Source of the DNA: Neptunicella sp048268085
GTDB taxonomy: Bacteria; Pseudomonadota; Gammaproteobacteria; Enterobacterales; Alteromonadaceae
DNA: 64,000 nucleotides
Direction of reading: 5' to 3'
Assembly: GCF_048268085.1 (NCBI RefSeq)
Contig: NZ_JBLWWF010000013.1
Span: 1 to 64,000 of the forward strand
Below, piece after piece: positions 48,151-57,987 of this stretch (the first letter of the stretch is position 1; every line of letters starts with the position of its first letter). The translations under genes and the position numbers were made by a program. The notes under the pieces are model-generated. The model saw nothing but the letters and a program-made list of their open reading frames with translations, searched no databases and was not told where the DNA came from.

Positions 48151-49380
48151 ATGAAGATTTACTTAGTAGGTGGCGCCGTACGCGATAAATTACTTAATCA
48201 CCCGGTCAAGGATCGGGATTGGGTTGTGGTGGGCGCAACGCCCGATGAAATGCTGAATCAGGGATTTCAGCAAGTAGGCAAAGATTTCCCGGTTTTTTTG
48301 CATCCATCCAGTAAACAGGAATATGCCCTGGCCCGGATGGAACGTAAAACCGGAGTCGGTTATACCGGTTTTAGCTGTGACAGTTCGGTAAATGTGACTT
48401 TGGAACAGGATCTGTCCCGTCGTGACCTGACCATTAATGCCATGGCAATGGATGAGGATGGCAATATTATCGATCCCTATCATGGCCAACAGGATTTGGC
48501 TCAAAAAACCTTGCGTCATGTATCTGAAGCCTTTGTCGAAGACCCCTTGCGTGTTTTACGCGTTGCTCGTTTTGCGGCACGTTATCATCAATACGGCTTT
48601 CGCATTGCCGATGAGACAATGGCGTTAATGACACAAATTAGTCAATCCGGAGAATTACAAAGCTTAAGCGCTGAACGGGTTTGGCAAGAAAGCGCCCGCG
48701 CCTTGCTCGAACCGAATCCTGAAATCTATTTTGAAACCTTAAAACTTTGTGATGCATTAGCGCTGTGGATGCCCGAACTGGATAAATTATGGGGTATCCC
48801 CAATCCGGCTAAATGGCACCCGGAAATCGACACCGGCATCCACACTATGATGGTATTACAACAAGCCGTTCACTTATCCGATAAACTTAGTGTGCGTTTT
48901 GCCGCGCTTGCCCATGACATTGGTAAGGGATTGACAGATCCACGGCAGTGGCCTTCACATCGAGGTCATGAAACCTTGGGTTTAAAGGGCATAAATCAAC
49001 TATGTGACCGAATTAAAGCCAGCAATGAATGTCGTGAACTGGCCTTAATCGCCAGTGAGTTCCATAGCCATGTTCACAAGGCATTTGAGTTAAAACCTAC
49101 TACCGTATTAAAAGTCCTTAATCGCTGCGATGCATGGCGCAAACCTGAGCGCTTTGCCGATTTTATGGATGTGTGTCGTGCCGACGCGCGGGGACGTACC
49201 GGCTTTGAAGATACCCCTTACCAACAGGCCGATTATTTTTGGCAAGCTTATCAATCAGCCAGTCAAATTGACGTACAGCAAATTATCGCCGCCGGTTATC
49301 AAGGTGCGGCGATTAAACAACAACTTGATAAACAGCGTATTGACGTCATTGCTGACCTAAAATCAACGTTGTCAGTGTAA
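48151..49380 (+). CDS. cca: CCA tRNA nucleotidyltransferase (bacterial class II, HD-containing)
   Basis: Adds or repairs the CCA end of tRNA without a template. Its 409 residues compare with 412 in E. coli. The N-terminal LVGGAVRDKLL, DRDWVVVG and RDLTINAMAMD carry the nucleotidyltransferase DxD-type residues. EDPLRVLRVARFAARY follows as the nucleotide-binding region. The C-terminal HD domain has RFAALAHDIGK. The start is ATG at 48151; an upstream in-frame ATG at 48094 would add 19 residues not seen in the family. Confidence 0.95.
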   Translation: MKIYLVGGAVRDKLLNHPVKDRDWVVVGATPDEMLNQGFQQVGKDFPVFLHPSSKQEYALARMERKTGVGYTGFSCDSSVNVTLEQDLSRRDLTINAMAMDEDGNIIDPYHGQQDLAQKTLRHVSEAFVEDPLRVLRVARFAARYHQYGFRIADETMALMTQISQSGELQSLSAERVWQESARALLEPNPEIYFETLKLCDALALWMPELDKLWGIPNPAKWHPEIDTGIHTMMVLQQAVHLSDKLSVRFAALAHDIGKGLTDPRQWPSHRGHETLGLKGINQLCDRIKASNECRELALIASEFHSHVHKAFELKPTTVLKVLNRCDAWRKPERFADFMDVCRADARGRTGFEDTPYQQADYFWQAYQSASQIDVQQIIAAGYQGAAIKQQLDKQRIDVIADLKSTLSV

Positions 49381-49389
49381 CGCGACCTC

Positions 49390-50598
49390 CTAAGTCGTCG
49401 CGTTTATGCTTGTTACCTTGTGCGTGTTTATCGGTTTAGATTGCAATTTCAATCCAAATAACAGCCGCCCCAGCCAGAAACGTTTGACTAGTTCATAGCC
49501 CAAATAACAACCACAGACAGTTATAATAAGGATCAAAACAGCCTCCAAACCGATTGGCAAATGTGCACTTTGCAACGCCATCGCCGCCAGAATAATCAGG
49601 GTTTGGTGCAATATATACCAGGGCAATATCGCCTCATTAGCGTAATTTAACCACTTGAAACGACGATTCAGGTAATAACCACCGTACCCTAATACTGCAA
49701 ATAACCAGGCATACCGATTAATAAAATAAACTGCTGAATAGAAGGTCTGTCTGATCAAGGGAAAATTGGATAGATCCACCAAGGTGGGCATCCAGTCATG
49801 ATGATCCAGAAAGATAAAAGCATAACCACAGATTGCCAGAATCAATAACGGTTTGCGATGTTCAATACAATGCCGCCACCAGAGTTGCTGGTATACCAAC
49901 ATAAAGCCAACAATTAACGCAAGCAAGTACTTACTATGTGCATACCAATCCTGGATCAAGTTATGGGTATCAGGAAAACGTTGACCTAAAGTCATCCATA
50001 AAATGGTCTGGATCGTCACCAACACCACGATCAAATGCCATAACTGCACTTTTGACAGGGCGCTGCAACTTGCAAACTTTTTAAGCCCTCCTCCAATAAG
50101 CAGCATAATGCAGGTATAGACCCATAAATACGGCAAATACCATAAATGGTTCCAAGTCAGTAAACCAATGCTACTTTGATGCTCAGGAAAAAAATCTGCT
50201 GGTGGATTAATATATTGCAACCAAAAAGTCAGATAAGACTGTTGATAGCCCTGATTAAATTGCAATTGATAATACAGCTGCGGCGCCACGATCACATACA
50301 TGGAAAAAACCAGCGGGATCAATAGCCGTTTACTGCGCAGCCAAATTAAACTTCCAGCACTGTATTTATTGTTGACTAATGCCAGTGCCATACCACTGAG
50401 CATAAACAGCAAACACATACGCCATTGGTTAACCAGTAACATCAAATCCTGCAGCCATACAGACTGATGGGTACTTTTAACATGCCAGCCCCAGTCAGCG
50501 ACGTAATACATCCCAGTGTGATACAGAATTAAAATGACAAAGGCCAGTACCCGCAATGTATCAATATCGTAACGGCGCCCAGATTGTAGTTGAGTCAT
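49390..50598 (-). CDS. Acyltransferase family 3 membrane protein
   Basis: A 402-residue protein with about ten membrane helices, of the acyltransferase-3 (OatA/MdoC/NodX-like) family. The conserved N-terminal RRYDIDTLRVLAFVILILYH contains the Asp and catalytic-type His. FLLFMLSG-like LLFMLSGMALAL and LWYLPYLWVY follow. These enzymes transfer acyl groups to exported glycans. A perfect SD (CCGGAGGGATA) precedes the ATG. It is divergent from a LytTR regulator, and the exopolysaccharide cluster lies beyond, so glycan acylation is plausible but inferred. Confidence 0.88.
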   Translation of the reverse strand: MTQLQSGRRYDIDTLRVLAFVILILYHTGMYYVADWGWHVKSTHQSVWLQDLMLLVNQWRMCLLFMLSGMALALVNNKYSAGSLIWLRSKRLLIPLVFSMYVIVAPQLYYQLQFNQGYQQSYLTFWLQYINPPADFFPEHQSSIGLLTWNHLWYLPYLWVYTCIMLLIGGGLKKFASCSALSKVQLWHLIVVLVTIQTILWMTLGQRFPDTHNLIQDWYAHSKYLLALIVGFMLVYQQLWWRHCIEHRKPLLILAICGYAFIFLDHHDWMPTLVDLSNFPLIRQTFYSAVYFINRYAWLFAVLGYGGYYLNRRFKWLNYANEAILPWYILHQTLIILAAMALQSAHLPIGLEAVLILIITVCGCYLGYELVKRFWLGRLLFGLKLQSKPINTHKVTSINATT

Positions 50599-50737
50599 TA
50601 TCCCTCCGGAGGTTAAAGTAAAGACAACCTCCTCAGCGTGCTACATGCGGTTGTGTCAACCAAGCCCTAAAGGCTGAGCGGCAGCGCGTTAGGGATAACC
50701 GGTGGAATACTGTGATAAAAATAATTGAGATATAACC

Positions 50738-51592
50738 GTGACAATGTTTGAACGCTTCGATAAGTATCGCCGTTGGTATATGGGCATGCTGATATTTGCC
50801 TATTTATTTATCAACAACAGCATCAACGCCACTTCGGTCTGGATGGAACAAAACCGCGATGGCAGCCCCACGATTGATTTATGGGAGCCCTTTTGCTGGG
50901 AATATACCAGTACCCTTAGCATTATGTTGCTGTTGCCACTGTTTTTGTATTTATTCAGTCTGTGGCCACCGCGCCTGACTAAAGTTTGGCAACAACTACT
51001 CAAGCACTTCCTCGGCACCCTGCTGTTTTCTATTTTACATGTTAGTTTAATGGTGTGGTTTAGAGAGATAATCTATGCCTGGCAAGGGGGTGACTACAAT
51101 TTTGGTCCGATCTTGCGCGAATTTGTATATGAATACCGTAAAGACGCATGGGGATATGTATTTTTTTACGGCATGTATAATCTGTATCACTTTGTATATA
51201 GCCGGTTGAAAGGGGAAGCCAACCTGATCGAGTCGGTCGAACAATCTCCTGCCGTGCAGTCCAAAGTTCCGGGTCATTTGCTGGTACGTAAACTGGATAA
51301 GGAATTTCTGGTAAAAGTCAGCGATATTGAATGGATGGAATCTGCCGGTAATTATGTCAATCTCCACAGTGGCGGGCGCATTTATCCGCTCAGAGCCACT
51401 TTGGCGACCACACTGGAACGTTTAGAATCTGCCGGTTTTAGCCGTATTCATCGCAGCTATGCAGTGAACCATCAGGCCATCGACAACATCAGTTACCAAC
51501 CCAGTGGCGACGGTGAAATTACGCTCAAAAATGGTCATAAACTGAATTTATCCCGTCGTTATAAAGACCAGTTTAAACAACAGTTTGGATAA
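50738..51592 (+). CDS. LytTR transcriptional regulator with membrane domain
   Basis: A 284-residue membrane-bound transcription factor. Four hydrophobic helices (about 14-32, 56-76, 86-108, 135-155) form the N-terminal half. Residues ~180-284 are a LytTR DNA-binding domain (VKVSDIEWMESAGNYVNLHS, FSRIHRSYAVNHQAI, LSRRYKDQFKQQF). It probably senses a membrane or cell-surface signal directly. The start used is GTG at 50738 with GAGA about 8 nt before it; ATG at 50744 is an alternative. LytTR proteins often control neighbouring genes, here the divergent acyltransferase or the exopolysaccharide genes. Confidence 0.88.
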   Translation: MTMFERFDKYRRWYMGMLIFAYLFINNSINATSVWMEQNRDGSPTIDLWEPFCWEYTSTLSIMLLLPLFLYLFSLWPPRLTKVWQQLLKHFLGTLLFSILHVSLMVWFREIIYAWQGGDYNFGPILREFVYEYRKDAWGYVFFYGMYNLYHFVYSRLKGEANLIESVEQSPAVQSKVPGHLLVRKLDKEFLVKVSDIEWMESAGNYVNLHSGGRIYPLRATLATTLERLESAGFSRIHRSYAVNHQAIDNISYQPSGDGEITLKNGHKLNLSRRYKDQFKQQFG

Positions 51593-51607
51593 CCAGACTG
51601 ACCGCCT

Positions 51608-53032
51608 TTAATAGGCATTCTTGCTAACAAAACCTTTAAATACGGTGGCAAAAATAATTTTAATATCCAGCCACACTGACCAGCGATGAATATAATCCAA
51701 ATCATATTCCACCCGTTTAACCATTTTATTGATGGTTTCGGTTTCGCCTCGGTAACCATTAATTTGCGCCCAGCCGGTAATGCCCGGGCGAACCTTGTGA
51801 CGCAACATATAGCCTTCAATTAATTTTCGGTATTCTTCGTTATGGGCAACGGCGTGAGGCCGTGGCCCCACAATCGACATACGGCCTTGCAATACATTGA
51901 TAAACTGCGGTAGCTCATCGAGCGACGTGCGACGCATAAACGCACCAAGAGGAGTAACGCGAGGATCGTTCTTTTGTGCTTGAATCACTTGAGTACCATT
52001 ATCCTGAGTACTCATAGAACGGAATTTATACACCACAATTGGTTTACCATCTAACCCATAACGGGTTTGCTTAAATATTACCGGCCCCGGTGAAGTCATC
52101 TTAACTGCGATAGCAATAGCCACCATAGGCAAAGCAATAAGGCATAAAATAAGACTAGAGAAAACAATATCTTCAGCGCGCTTAAGCACATCGCTACCAC
52201 CTTGAAATGGCGTATCAAAAACACTTAAGGTCTGAATAGAACCAATATTCTGCCAACGCGCATTAATCAGATTGTAGATAAAGAAATTGGGAATAATATA
52301 CACCGTCGCAGTAGTATCGCTGCACATATTCAAAATCTGCATAATGCGCTTTTCAGCACTCATGGGCATCGACAAATAGATATAGTCAATCTGGTTGGCC
52401 TTAGCCAAGGCAATCGCATCTTCAACCCGACCGAATATCTGATCTTTTAACTCGTGAGGCAGGCGTTCTGATGAGCGGTCATCGTAAAAGCCCTTAAATT
52501 TAATACCCAAATACTCGTTATCATCTATTTGATTGGCCAAACTGTAACCGGAAGGCGTGGCACCAATAATCACTGCGCTGCGGGTGTTGTGACCACTCTT
52601 GCGTTGCACATGTAATATTTCACGAAACACCACTCGCCAACCTAACAAAGAAAACCCGGCAGCTGCCAGCCAACTCAAAATGACGCTAGTGCCATAAGGA
52701 ACCAGCCAAAACATAAAATAGGCAAAGCAGATAGTGACAGCAGCGGTTAACAACCAAGCCATTGACACCGTTTTAAGCATTAGAATGGATGAAGATGTTC
52801 GCCAAGAACGATAAATATCCAGCGCTTCGGCACACAGCATATAGCTGATAATACTGACAAATAATAACAGTAAACTCGAAGCCCCGAGGCCAATCCCATT
52901 AGCAAACAGTACAAAGAAGTACATCATAGTCACGACGAGTAGATCCACCAACCGGTATAAGGTTGAAAAGCTACTTTGATTGGCCTGAATAATTCCTTTG
53001 CCCATCTTTCGACGAATAATATCACTTGCCAT
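51608..53032 (-). CDS. Undecaprenyl-phosphate sugar phosphotransferase (initiating glycosyltransferase)
   Basis: A 474-residue WcaJ/EpsE-type polyprenyl glycosyl-1-phosphate transferase that loads the first sugar on the lipid carrier. Four N-terminal helices (about 30-130), a CoA-binding-like domain (~145-260, with SAVIIGATPSGYSLANQI) and a C-terminal bacterial sugar transferase domain are visible. The last carries DVLKRAEDIVFSSL, KQTRYGLDGKPIVVYKFRSM and SLDELPQFINVLQGRMSIVG. The start chosen is ATG at 53032, because AGAGGA lies 7 nt upstream; an in-frame extension reaches 53083. It is divergent from the rest of the exopolysaccharide cluster and has its own sigma54 promoter 400 nt upstream. 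Confidence 0.93.
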   Translation of the reverse strand: MASDIIRRKMGKGIIQANQSSFSTLYRLVDLLVVTMMYFFVLFANGIGLGASSLLLLFVSIISYMLCAEALDIYRSWRTSSSILMLKTVSMAWLLTAAVTICFAYFMFWLVPYGTSVILSWLAAAGFSLLGWRVVFREILHVQRKSGHNTRSAVIIGATPSGYSLANQIDDNEYLGIKFKGFYDDRSSERLPHELKDQIFGRVEDAIALAKANQIDYIYLSMPMSAEKRIMQILNMCSDTTATVYIIPNFFIYNLINARWQNIGSIQTLSVFDTPFQGGSDVLKRAEDIVFSSLILCLIALPMVAIAIAVKMTSPGPVIFKQTRYGLDGKPIVVYKFRSMSTQDNGTQVIQAQKNDPRVTPLGAFMRRTSLDELPQFINVLQGRMSIVGPRPHAVAHNEEYRKLIEGYMLRHKVRPGITGWAQINGYRGETETINKMVKRVEYDLDYIHRWSVWLDIKIIFATVFKGFVSKNAY

Positions 53033-53444
53033 AACCATTCCTCTGTAAATCAGTCTTCCCGTCACGACGAGTTGTTCAATCACGCCACATTCAAATTAGT
53101 GCCTCAAAGTCGTCATTGACGCTGATCAGCAACAATCACACTTCAATCCCTTTTTTAATGTTCAAAACATTCAGATAAAACCAATAAAACAAGGTCTTAC
53201 AACATATGTTGAACAATCCTGTACTGCTCAATCTGATACCAGAGCAGATCCGTTGTGGCCTATTTGCAACTTATTTACAGCGTTAAGTAAGATGATGGAC
53301 TTACCTTGAAAAAGTCGACACCTGCAACATCCAAGATGGATGACTCTTGGCATTACGGGGACTTTCCGAAGTAACTGGCATCATGTATTACTTTCACTCA
53401 CGCCTGTGAATGCGCCCAATTTCAATTGCATTCAATGACAAAAT

Positions 53445-53460
53445 TGCAAGTCCGGTGCCA
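53445..53460 (-). promoter_or_regulatory. Consensus sigma54 promoter toward the initiating glycosyltransferase
   Basis: On the minus strand TGGCACCGGACTTGCA fits TGGCAC-N5-TTGCA perfectly. The start would be near 53433, leaving a leader of about 400 nt before the ATG at 53032. The leader contains the palindrome CAACATATGTTG (53200-53211) and no ORF with an SD. Confidence 0.75.
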
Positions 53461-53781
53461 GCTACCATGCAAACCCCGTGATGAACTAACACAGCCCTAT
53501 GTGATTTGGAACGTAAGCCAATAGATACCGGCATTTGAAGCAAAATAAAAAATGATGAAAGGGATTCTTTTTAATCACGTCGTATTATTCGGGTATTTAG
53601 AAACAACGTTTTCTTAGAGGGTGTACAAGCGTCAAATAACGACTAATAAGGCCTTTAATCCCCGGTTTGTCGCTGATAAGAAACATTTATCCCGCAACAA
53701 AACCCCGTTATCGATTAAGCCAACAAAACCAAAACAGCAGCCCCCTTTAAATTCAGGCCCCACAGGCTCTTGGCCTCGCAC

Positions 53782-53797
53782 TGGCATACATATCGCA
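53782..53797 (+). promoter_or_regulatory. Sigma54 promoter of the exopolysaccharide export genes
   Basis: TGGCATACATATCGCA fits TGGCAC-N5-TTGCA with two differences, keeping GG at -24 and GC at -12. The predicted start is near 53808, 38 nt before the ATG of the OMP gene. The gap 53033-53845 therefore has divergent sigma54 promoters with ~320 bp between them that could hold activator sites. No ORF was supported there. Confidence 0.65.
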
Positions 53798-53845
53798 TAG
53801 CCTAAGTCAGACAACGTTAGTTATTACTTCACGGAAGGAAAATAA

Positions 53846-55066
53846 ATGCGCTTAATGAAGCCCCAATGGTGGATAGTGTTAGTTAGCCTGACGTCATGGG
53901 CACAAGCAGCTGAACCGAATAGCCCGGGCAATATTAATTTGGGCGGCATACTGCTTACTCCCGGCCTGAATATTGAACAACGCTATGATGATAACCTGTT
54001 ACGCCAATCCTCTAACCCGGAACAAAGTTGGGCAACGTTAATCAGCCCCTCTGTTGTGTTACAAAACAACTATGGACTCAATGATTTAACCCTTGGTTAT
54101 GCGCTTAAGCGCGGCGATTATGTCTCTAGCCCGACTGATAATTTCACCGATCATCACTTATGGATCCAACTCCATTATAACTTGCAACGTCGTCACAGAA
54201 TCAGTTTGGATGCCGACTATCTAGACGGACATGATGCCCGTGGTACCCGTTATTCTATCGGCCATGGTAATGAACTCAGTCATCCGGACACCTACAAAAA
54301 CTCACAAATGCAAATCACCTATCGCTACGGTGGTGAGAACGCCACCGGTAAAATCGACCTGCGCTATAAATATAAAGGTGTCAACTATGATGGCGAGGAA
54401 ATAGATTATCTGGAACGGGATCGTGATACCCATATTTTAGGCTCGACTTTTTATTATCAGCTGGCTCCGAATACCGATTTATTGCTCGATGTAAGTCATG
54501 CTGAAGTGAATTACGACTTTTCAGCTGAAGCCCGCAATCGTCTGGACAGTAGCGAGCAAAAAGCCTTAGTCGGGATTAAATGGGAATCGACGGCTGCGAC
54601 CACCGGCTTTGCCAAAATAGGGATGCGTCGTAAAGATTTTAATTCGGAACAACGTGACAGCTTTGATGGATTCGACTGGGAAGTCGGTGTGCAATGGCAA
54701 CCGGTCGATTACAGTCGCGTTGAACTGTCTACCAACAGCGATATTAAAGAAACCGATGGGCAAGGCGATTTTATTAAAAAACGCGATTACCAACTCAGCT
54801 GGCTACATGACTGGAATGATCAATTTAATTCCGAGCTGGAAATTCTTTACCAGAATGATAAATACGCCCGCAGTCGTTCAGCTGCGGATCTGTTAGTTCA
54901 AGATCGTGAAGACCGTGATTGGGGCACTAAGATAGCCGCCAATTATCAATTTCGCCGCTGGTTAACATTCTCCATTGCCTATCACTACGAACAGCGTAAT
55001 AGCAATCTTGATAATCTCGATTTTGATCGCAATCTATTCAGCATTTCGTTACAAGCGAGTCTTTAA
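53846..55066 (+). CDS. Outer membrane beta-barrel protein of the exopolysaccharide cluster
   Basis: A 406-residue exported protein with signal peptide (about 1-21, ending AQAAE). It is followed by many amphipathic beta strands, and the last strand ends in LFSISLQASL. It resembles the BBP2_2/TIGR03016-like barrels found beside Wza and Wzc homologues, which are thought to help polymer export or anchor it in the outer membrane. A good SD (GGAAGGAAAATAA) and a sigma54 promoter precede it. The Wza-like gene begins one base after its stop. Confidence 0.82.
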   Translation: MRLMKPQWWIVLVSLTSWAQAAEPNSPGNINLGGILLTPGLNIEQRYDDNLLRQSSNPEQSWATLISPSVVLQNNYGLNDLTLGYALKRGDYVSSPTDNFTDHHLWIQLHYNLQRRHRISLDADYLDGHDARGTRYSIGHGNELSHPDTYKNSQMQITYRYGGENATGKIDLRYKYKGVNYDGEEIDYLERDRDTHILGSTFYYQLAPNTDLLLDVSHAEVNYDFSAEARNRLDSSEQKALVGIKWESTAATTGFAKIGMRRKDFNSEQRDSFDGFDWEVGVQWQPVDYSRVELSTNSDIKETDGQGDFIKKRDYQLSWLHDWNDQFNSELEILYQNDKYARSRSAADLLVQDREDRDWGTKIAANYQFRRWLTFSIAYHYEQRNSNLDNLDFDRNLFSISLQASL

Positions 55067-55067
55067 T

Positions 55068-55616
55068 ATGAACTTACGCACCGCCTTGTTTACTGCCTGC
55101 ATGATGACTATCACCACCTTGCTTTGTCCGTTGGTGCAAGCTGACACGTTTAATTTAGGTCAGTATCGACTGGGCTCGGGTGATGTCATTAAGGTCACGG
55201 TCTATGGACAAGATGATCTGTCGATTGAAACCCGTTTGCCTGACACCGGCAATATCAACTATCCGTTTTTAGGTGATATTAAAGCGGTTGGCATGACCGC
55301 AGCGCAGTTAGAAAACACCATTTATTCCGGCCTCAAAGGTGACTATTTAATTAATCCTTCGGTGTCAGTGTCAATTGTCGAATACCGGCCTTTTTTTATC
55401 GATGGCGAAGTCAAAAAACCCGGCGGGTACCCCTATCAGCCCGGTCTGTCAGTGGATAAAGCGGCAGCCCTTGCCGGTGGTTATACCCAGCGGGCCGCCA
55501 AAGACAAAATCATTATTTTGCGTGAAACAAAAGGGGTACAGAAAGAATTAACTGTACATACCTCAGATACCGTACTGCCAGGTGACATCGTGCGCATCCA
55601 ACAAAGTTTCTTTTAG
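55068..55616 (+). CDS. Polysaccharide export protein, Wza-like (short)
   Basis: A 182-residue periplasmic/outer-membrane export protein. The signal peptide (about 1-25, ending VQA) is followed by the Poly_export domain (YRLGSGDVIKVTVYGQDDLS, ~33-110). One SLBB domain follows (FFIDGEVKKPGGYPYQPGLS, ~115-180). There is no lipobox Cys at the cleavage site, and the long C-terminal amphipathic helix of E. coli Wza (379 aa) is missing. Short forms like this occur with a separate beta-barrel, as here. The ATG at 55068 is one base after the previous stop; an in-frame extension upstream overlaps the barrel gene and is not used. Confidence 0.9.
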   Translation: MNLRTALFTACMMTITTLLCPLVQADTFNLGQYRLGSGDVIKVTVYGQDDLSIETRLPDTGNINYPFLGDIKAVGMTAAQLENTIYSGLKGDYLINPSVSVSIVEYRPFFIDGEVKKPGGYPYQPGLSVDKAAALAGGYTQRAAKDKIIILRETKGVQKELTVHTSDTVLPGDIVRIQQSFF

Positions 55617-55629
55617 GACATAACCACTG

Positions 55630-57987
55630 ATGAAATCAATCCACAGTAGTGTAGAACAGCTTAATGCCAGTCTTTTTTCCGGCTCAGCCAGTCATCGTTC
55701 GGCCAACGTGACTGACGACCATGAGGCGTTGGATTTCGCCCATTATTGGCAAGTCATACGCTCCTTTCAATGGCGAATTATCGGTTTTGCCATCATTATC
55801 ACATTGCTCACCGGGCTCTTTGTTATGACACTGCCGCCCAAGTATTCAGCCACGGCATCGCTATTGATTGAGTCAGAACAGGCAAAAGTTCTGTCCATTC
55901 AAGAAGTGTATGGGCTGGACTCCAGCCGCAAAGAATATTTTCAGACCCAGTTTGAAATTTTAAAATCGCGCAAAGTAGCGCAAAAGGTGGTGGAAAAGCT
56001 CAATTTGGTCAATCACCCGTTGTTCGATCCTGACCAACAATCCCGTTCCTTAGGCTGGCTTAAAGATAGCAAAGTACAAATCACCAATCTATTGCGGGAA
56101 CATCTGCCATTTTTAGCCCAACATAGTGACAATGCCCCCTCCCAACCGGCTGCCGATAAAAATTTGGCGGAGGTTAAGCTGGAAAAGGTCATTAAACGTT
56201 TCGCCAGCGGTTTAACCATCACCCCGATTAAAAATACCCAAGTAGTCAATATCAGTTACGAAAGCGAATCACCGCAACTGGCAGCCAAAATCGCCAATAC
56301 CGTCGCAGAGGTTTATATCGAAAGTTACCTTGAAGCTAAATTCAGTATGACCAGCAAAGCGACAACCTGGTTAAATGACAGTCTGGAGGGATTGCGTGAA
56401 AAGCTCAATGCATCAGAAAAACGTTTATCCGACTTTTACGAGCGGGAACAACTCGTCAATATTGATGGCGTGGTTGGGTTAGCTGCAGATGAATTACAAG
56501 GATTAAGTGAGCAATTACTCACAGCGCAAAATGCAGTAAAACAACAACAAGCTATCTATGAACAAATCAAAGTTAAAGACGGTAATGTCAATGCGCTGGC
56601 GCGTTTGCCTATCATTCTGAATCACCCATCAGTACAAAATGTGAATAAAGAAGTGATTAAAGCCGAGAGTAAATTTTCGGAGTTAAGCCGAGTGTATGGA
56701 CCGAAACATCCTAAAATGATCGCCATCACCGCCGAAGTCGCCTCAATAAGGCAGGCCCGTAATGCGCAAATTGCGACGCTGATTGACGGGATTGGCACGG
56801 ATTATCGCAGCTCCTATGAATCGGCTCAGCAAAAAGTAGCCGCATTACAAAAAGAAGTGGCGGAAGCTAAAGTTCGTTATCGTCGTTTATCCGGCCTCGA
56901 AACCCAACGTCGCTCTTTACAGCGGGAAGTAGATATAAACCAGCAGCTGTATAATTCATTTTTTACGCGTCTAAAAGAAACCAGTGAACTGGGCGGCTTT
57001 GAAACCCCCAATGCTCGGGTATTAGATTCGGCACCCATTCCAACAAAAGCATCCAAGCCACAAAAATCATTAATTGTCGCGGCGGCGGGATTGGCAAGTA
57101 TCGGTTTTGGTATTTTTATCGCACTGGTTTTTGAAGCCTTTAATAATGGAATTCGCTCCATTGATGATATCGAACGCAAACTCGGCCAACGCATGTTAGG
57201 GTTAATTCCATGGCAACGACACAAGCGTAAACAGGATCTGGCTTTACGGCACTTTTTCGATCACAAAAACCATTTATTCAGTGAAGCAATCCGCACCTTG
57301 CGAACCAGTATATTGCTGCTCAATAACGAAAAAACCACCAAAGTCATTTTGGTCACCTCCAGCGCGCCCAAAGAAGGAAAAACCACCGTGGCCACTAATC
57401 TGGCGTTCGCGATGGGACAAATGGGCAAAGTACTATTAATCGAAGCCGATTTACGCCGACCGGTGATGTCAAAGCTATTTGGTTTACCCGGTTTTCAACC
57501 CGGATTGGCCAATATTATCTCCGGTACTCACACTGAAGATGAATGTATTGTAACCGATGAATATTCTGGAATTGACTTACTTATGGCGGGCTCATTACCC
57601 CCTAATCCGCAAGAAATGCTAGCGTCATTACGTTTTAAAAGCTTGATTGGCGTACTGAGCAAAGAGTATGACCATATTATTCTGGATACCGCTCCGACTC
57701 AGGCTGTCAGCGATGCAATGGTGGTATCCAAGGTGTGTGATTCTCTGGTGTATGTGGTTAAAGCCGATAGTACCCGCGATAAAGTCATTAAAACCGGCTT
57801 AAGCCGCTTCCAGCAATTAGGACATCGAATCGACGGTATTGTACTGAATCAGGTAGATCTGAAAAAAGCCAATAAAACCGGAACATTTTCTGGCTTTTAT
57901 GACCAATACGGCTACCAGTGCCCGCCCGCTCCACCTGCGGAAAAACAAGAGCCCGTGCTTAAACCACAGGTTAGAACAATGTCTTAA
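55630..57987 (+). CDS. Polysaccharide co-polymerase and tyrosine autokinase, Wzc-like
   Basis: A 785-residue inner membrane protein. A Wzz domain (~30-130) includes the first membrane helix (IIGFAIIITLLTGLFVMTLP). Long periplasmic coiled coils (~240-440) lead to the GNVR-like segment and second helix (~475-495). The C-terminal BY-kinase has Walker A SSAPKEGKTT (~577-586), Walker A' IEADLRRP (~604-611) and Walker B IILDTAP (~682-688). The tail has few tyrosines (FYDQYGYQ) rather than a long Tyr cluster. It regulates polymer length and export by cycles of autophosphorylation. Its 3' end overlaps the convergent small membrane protein gene by 17 nt. Confidence 0.93.
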   Translation: MKSIHSSVEQLNASLFSGSASHRSANVTDDHEALDFAHYWQVIRSFQWRIIGFAIIITLLTGLFVMTLPPKYSATASLLIESEQAKVLSIQEVYGLDSSRKEYFQTQFEILKSRKVAQKVVEKLNLVNHPLFDPDQQSRSLGWLKDSKVQITNLLREHLPFLAQHSDNAPSQPAADKNLAEVKLEKVIKRFASGLTITPIKNTQVVNISYESESPQLAAKIANTVAEVYIESYLEAKFSMTSKATTWLNDSLEGLREKLNASEKRLSDFYEREQLVNIDGVVGLAADELQGLSEQLLTAQNAVKQQQAIYEQIKVKDGNVNALARLPIILNHPSVQNVNKEVIKAESKFSELSRVYGPKHPKMIAITAEVASIRQARNAQIATLIDGIGTDYRSSYESAQQKVAALQKEVAEAKVRYRRLSGLETQRRSLQREVDINQQLYNSFFTRLKETSELGGFETPNARVLDSAPIPTKASKPQKSLIVAAAGLASIGFGIFIALVFEAFNNGIRSIDDIERKLGQRMLGLIPWQRHKRKQDLALRHFFDHKNHLFSEAIRTLRTSILLLNNEKTTKVILVTSSAPKEGKTTVATNLAFAMGQMGKVLLIEADLRRPVMSKLFGLPGFQPGLANIISGTHTEDECIVTDEYSGIDLLMAGSLPPNPQEMLASLRFKSLIGVLSKEYDHIILDTAPTQAVSDAMVVSKVCDSLVYVVKADSTRDKVIKTGLSRFQQLGHRIDGIVLNQVDLKKANKTGTFSGFYDQYGYQCPPAPPAEKQEPVLKPQVRTMS

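Noticed and set aside
53632..53814. A 60-codon minus-strand frame in the exopolysaccharide intergenic region
   Set aside because: It overlaps the plus-strand sigma54 promoter, has no SD and no recognisable motif.
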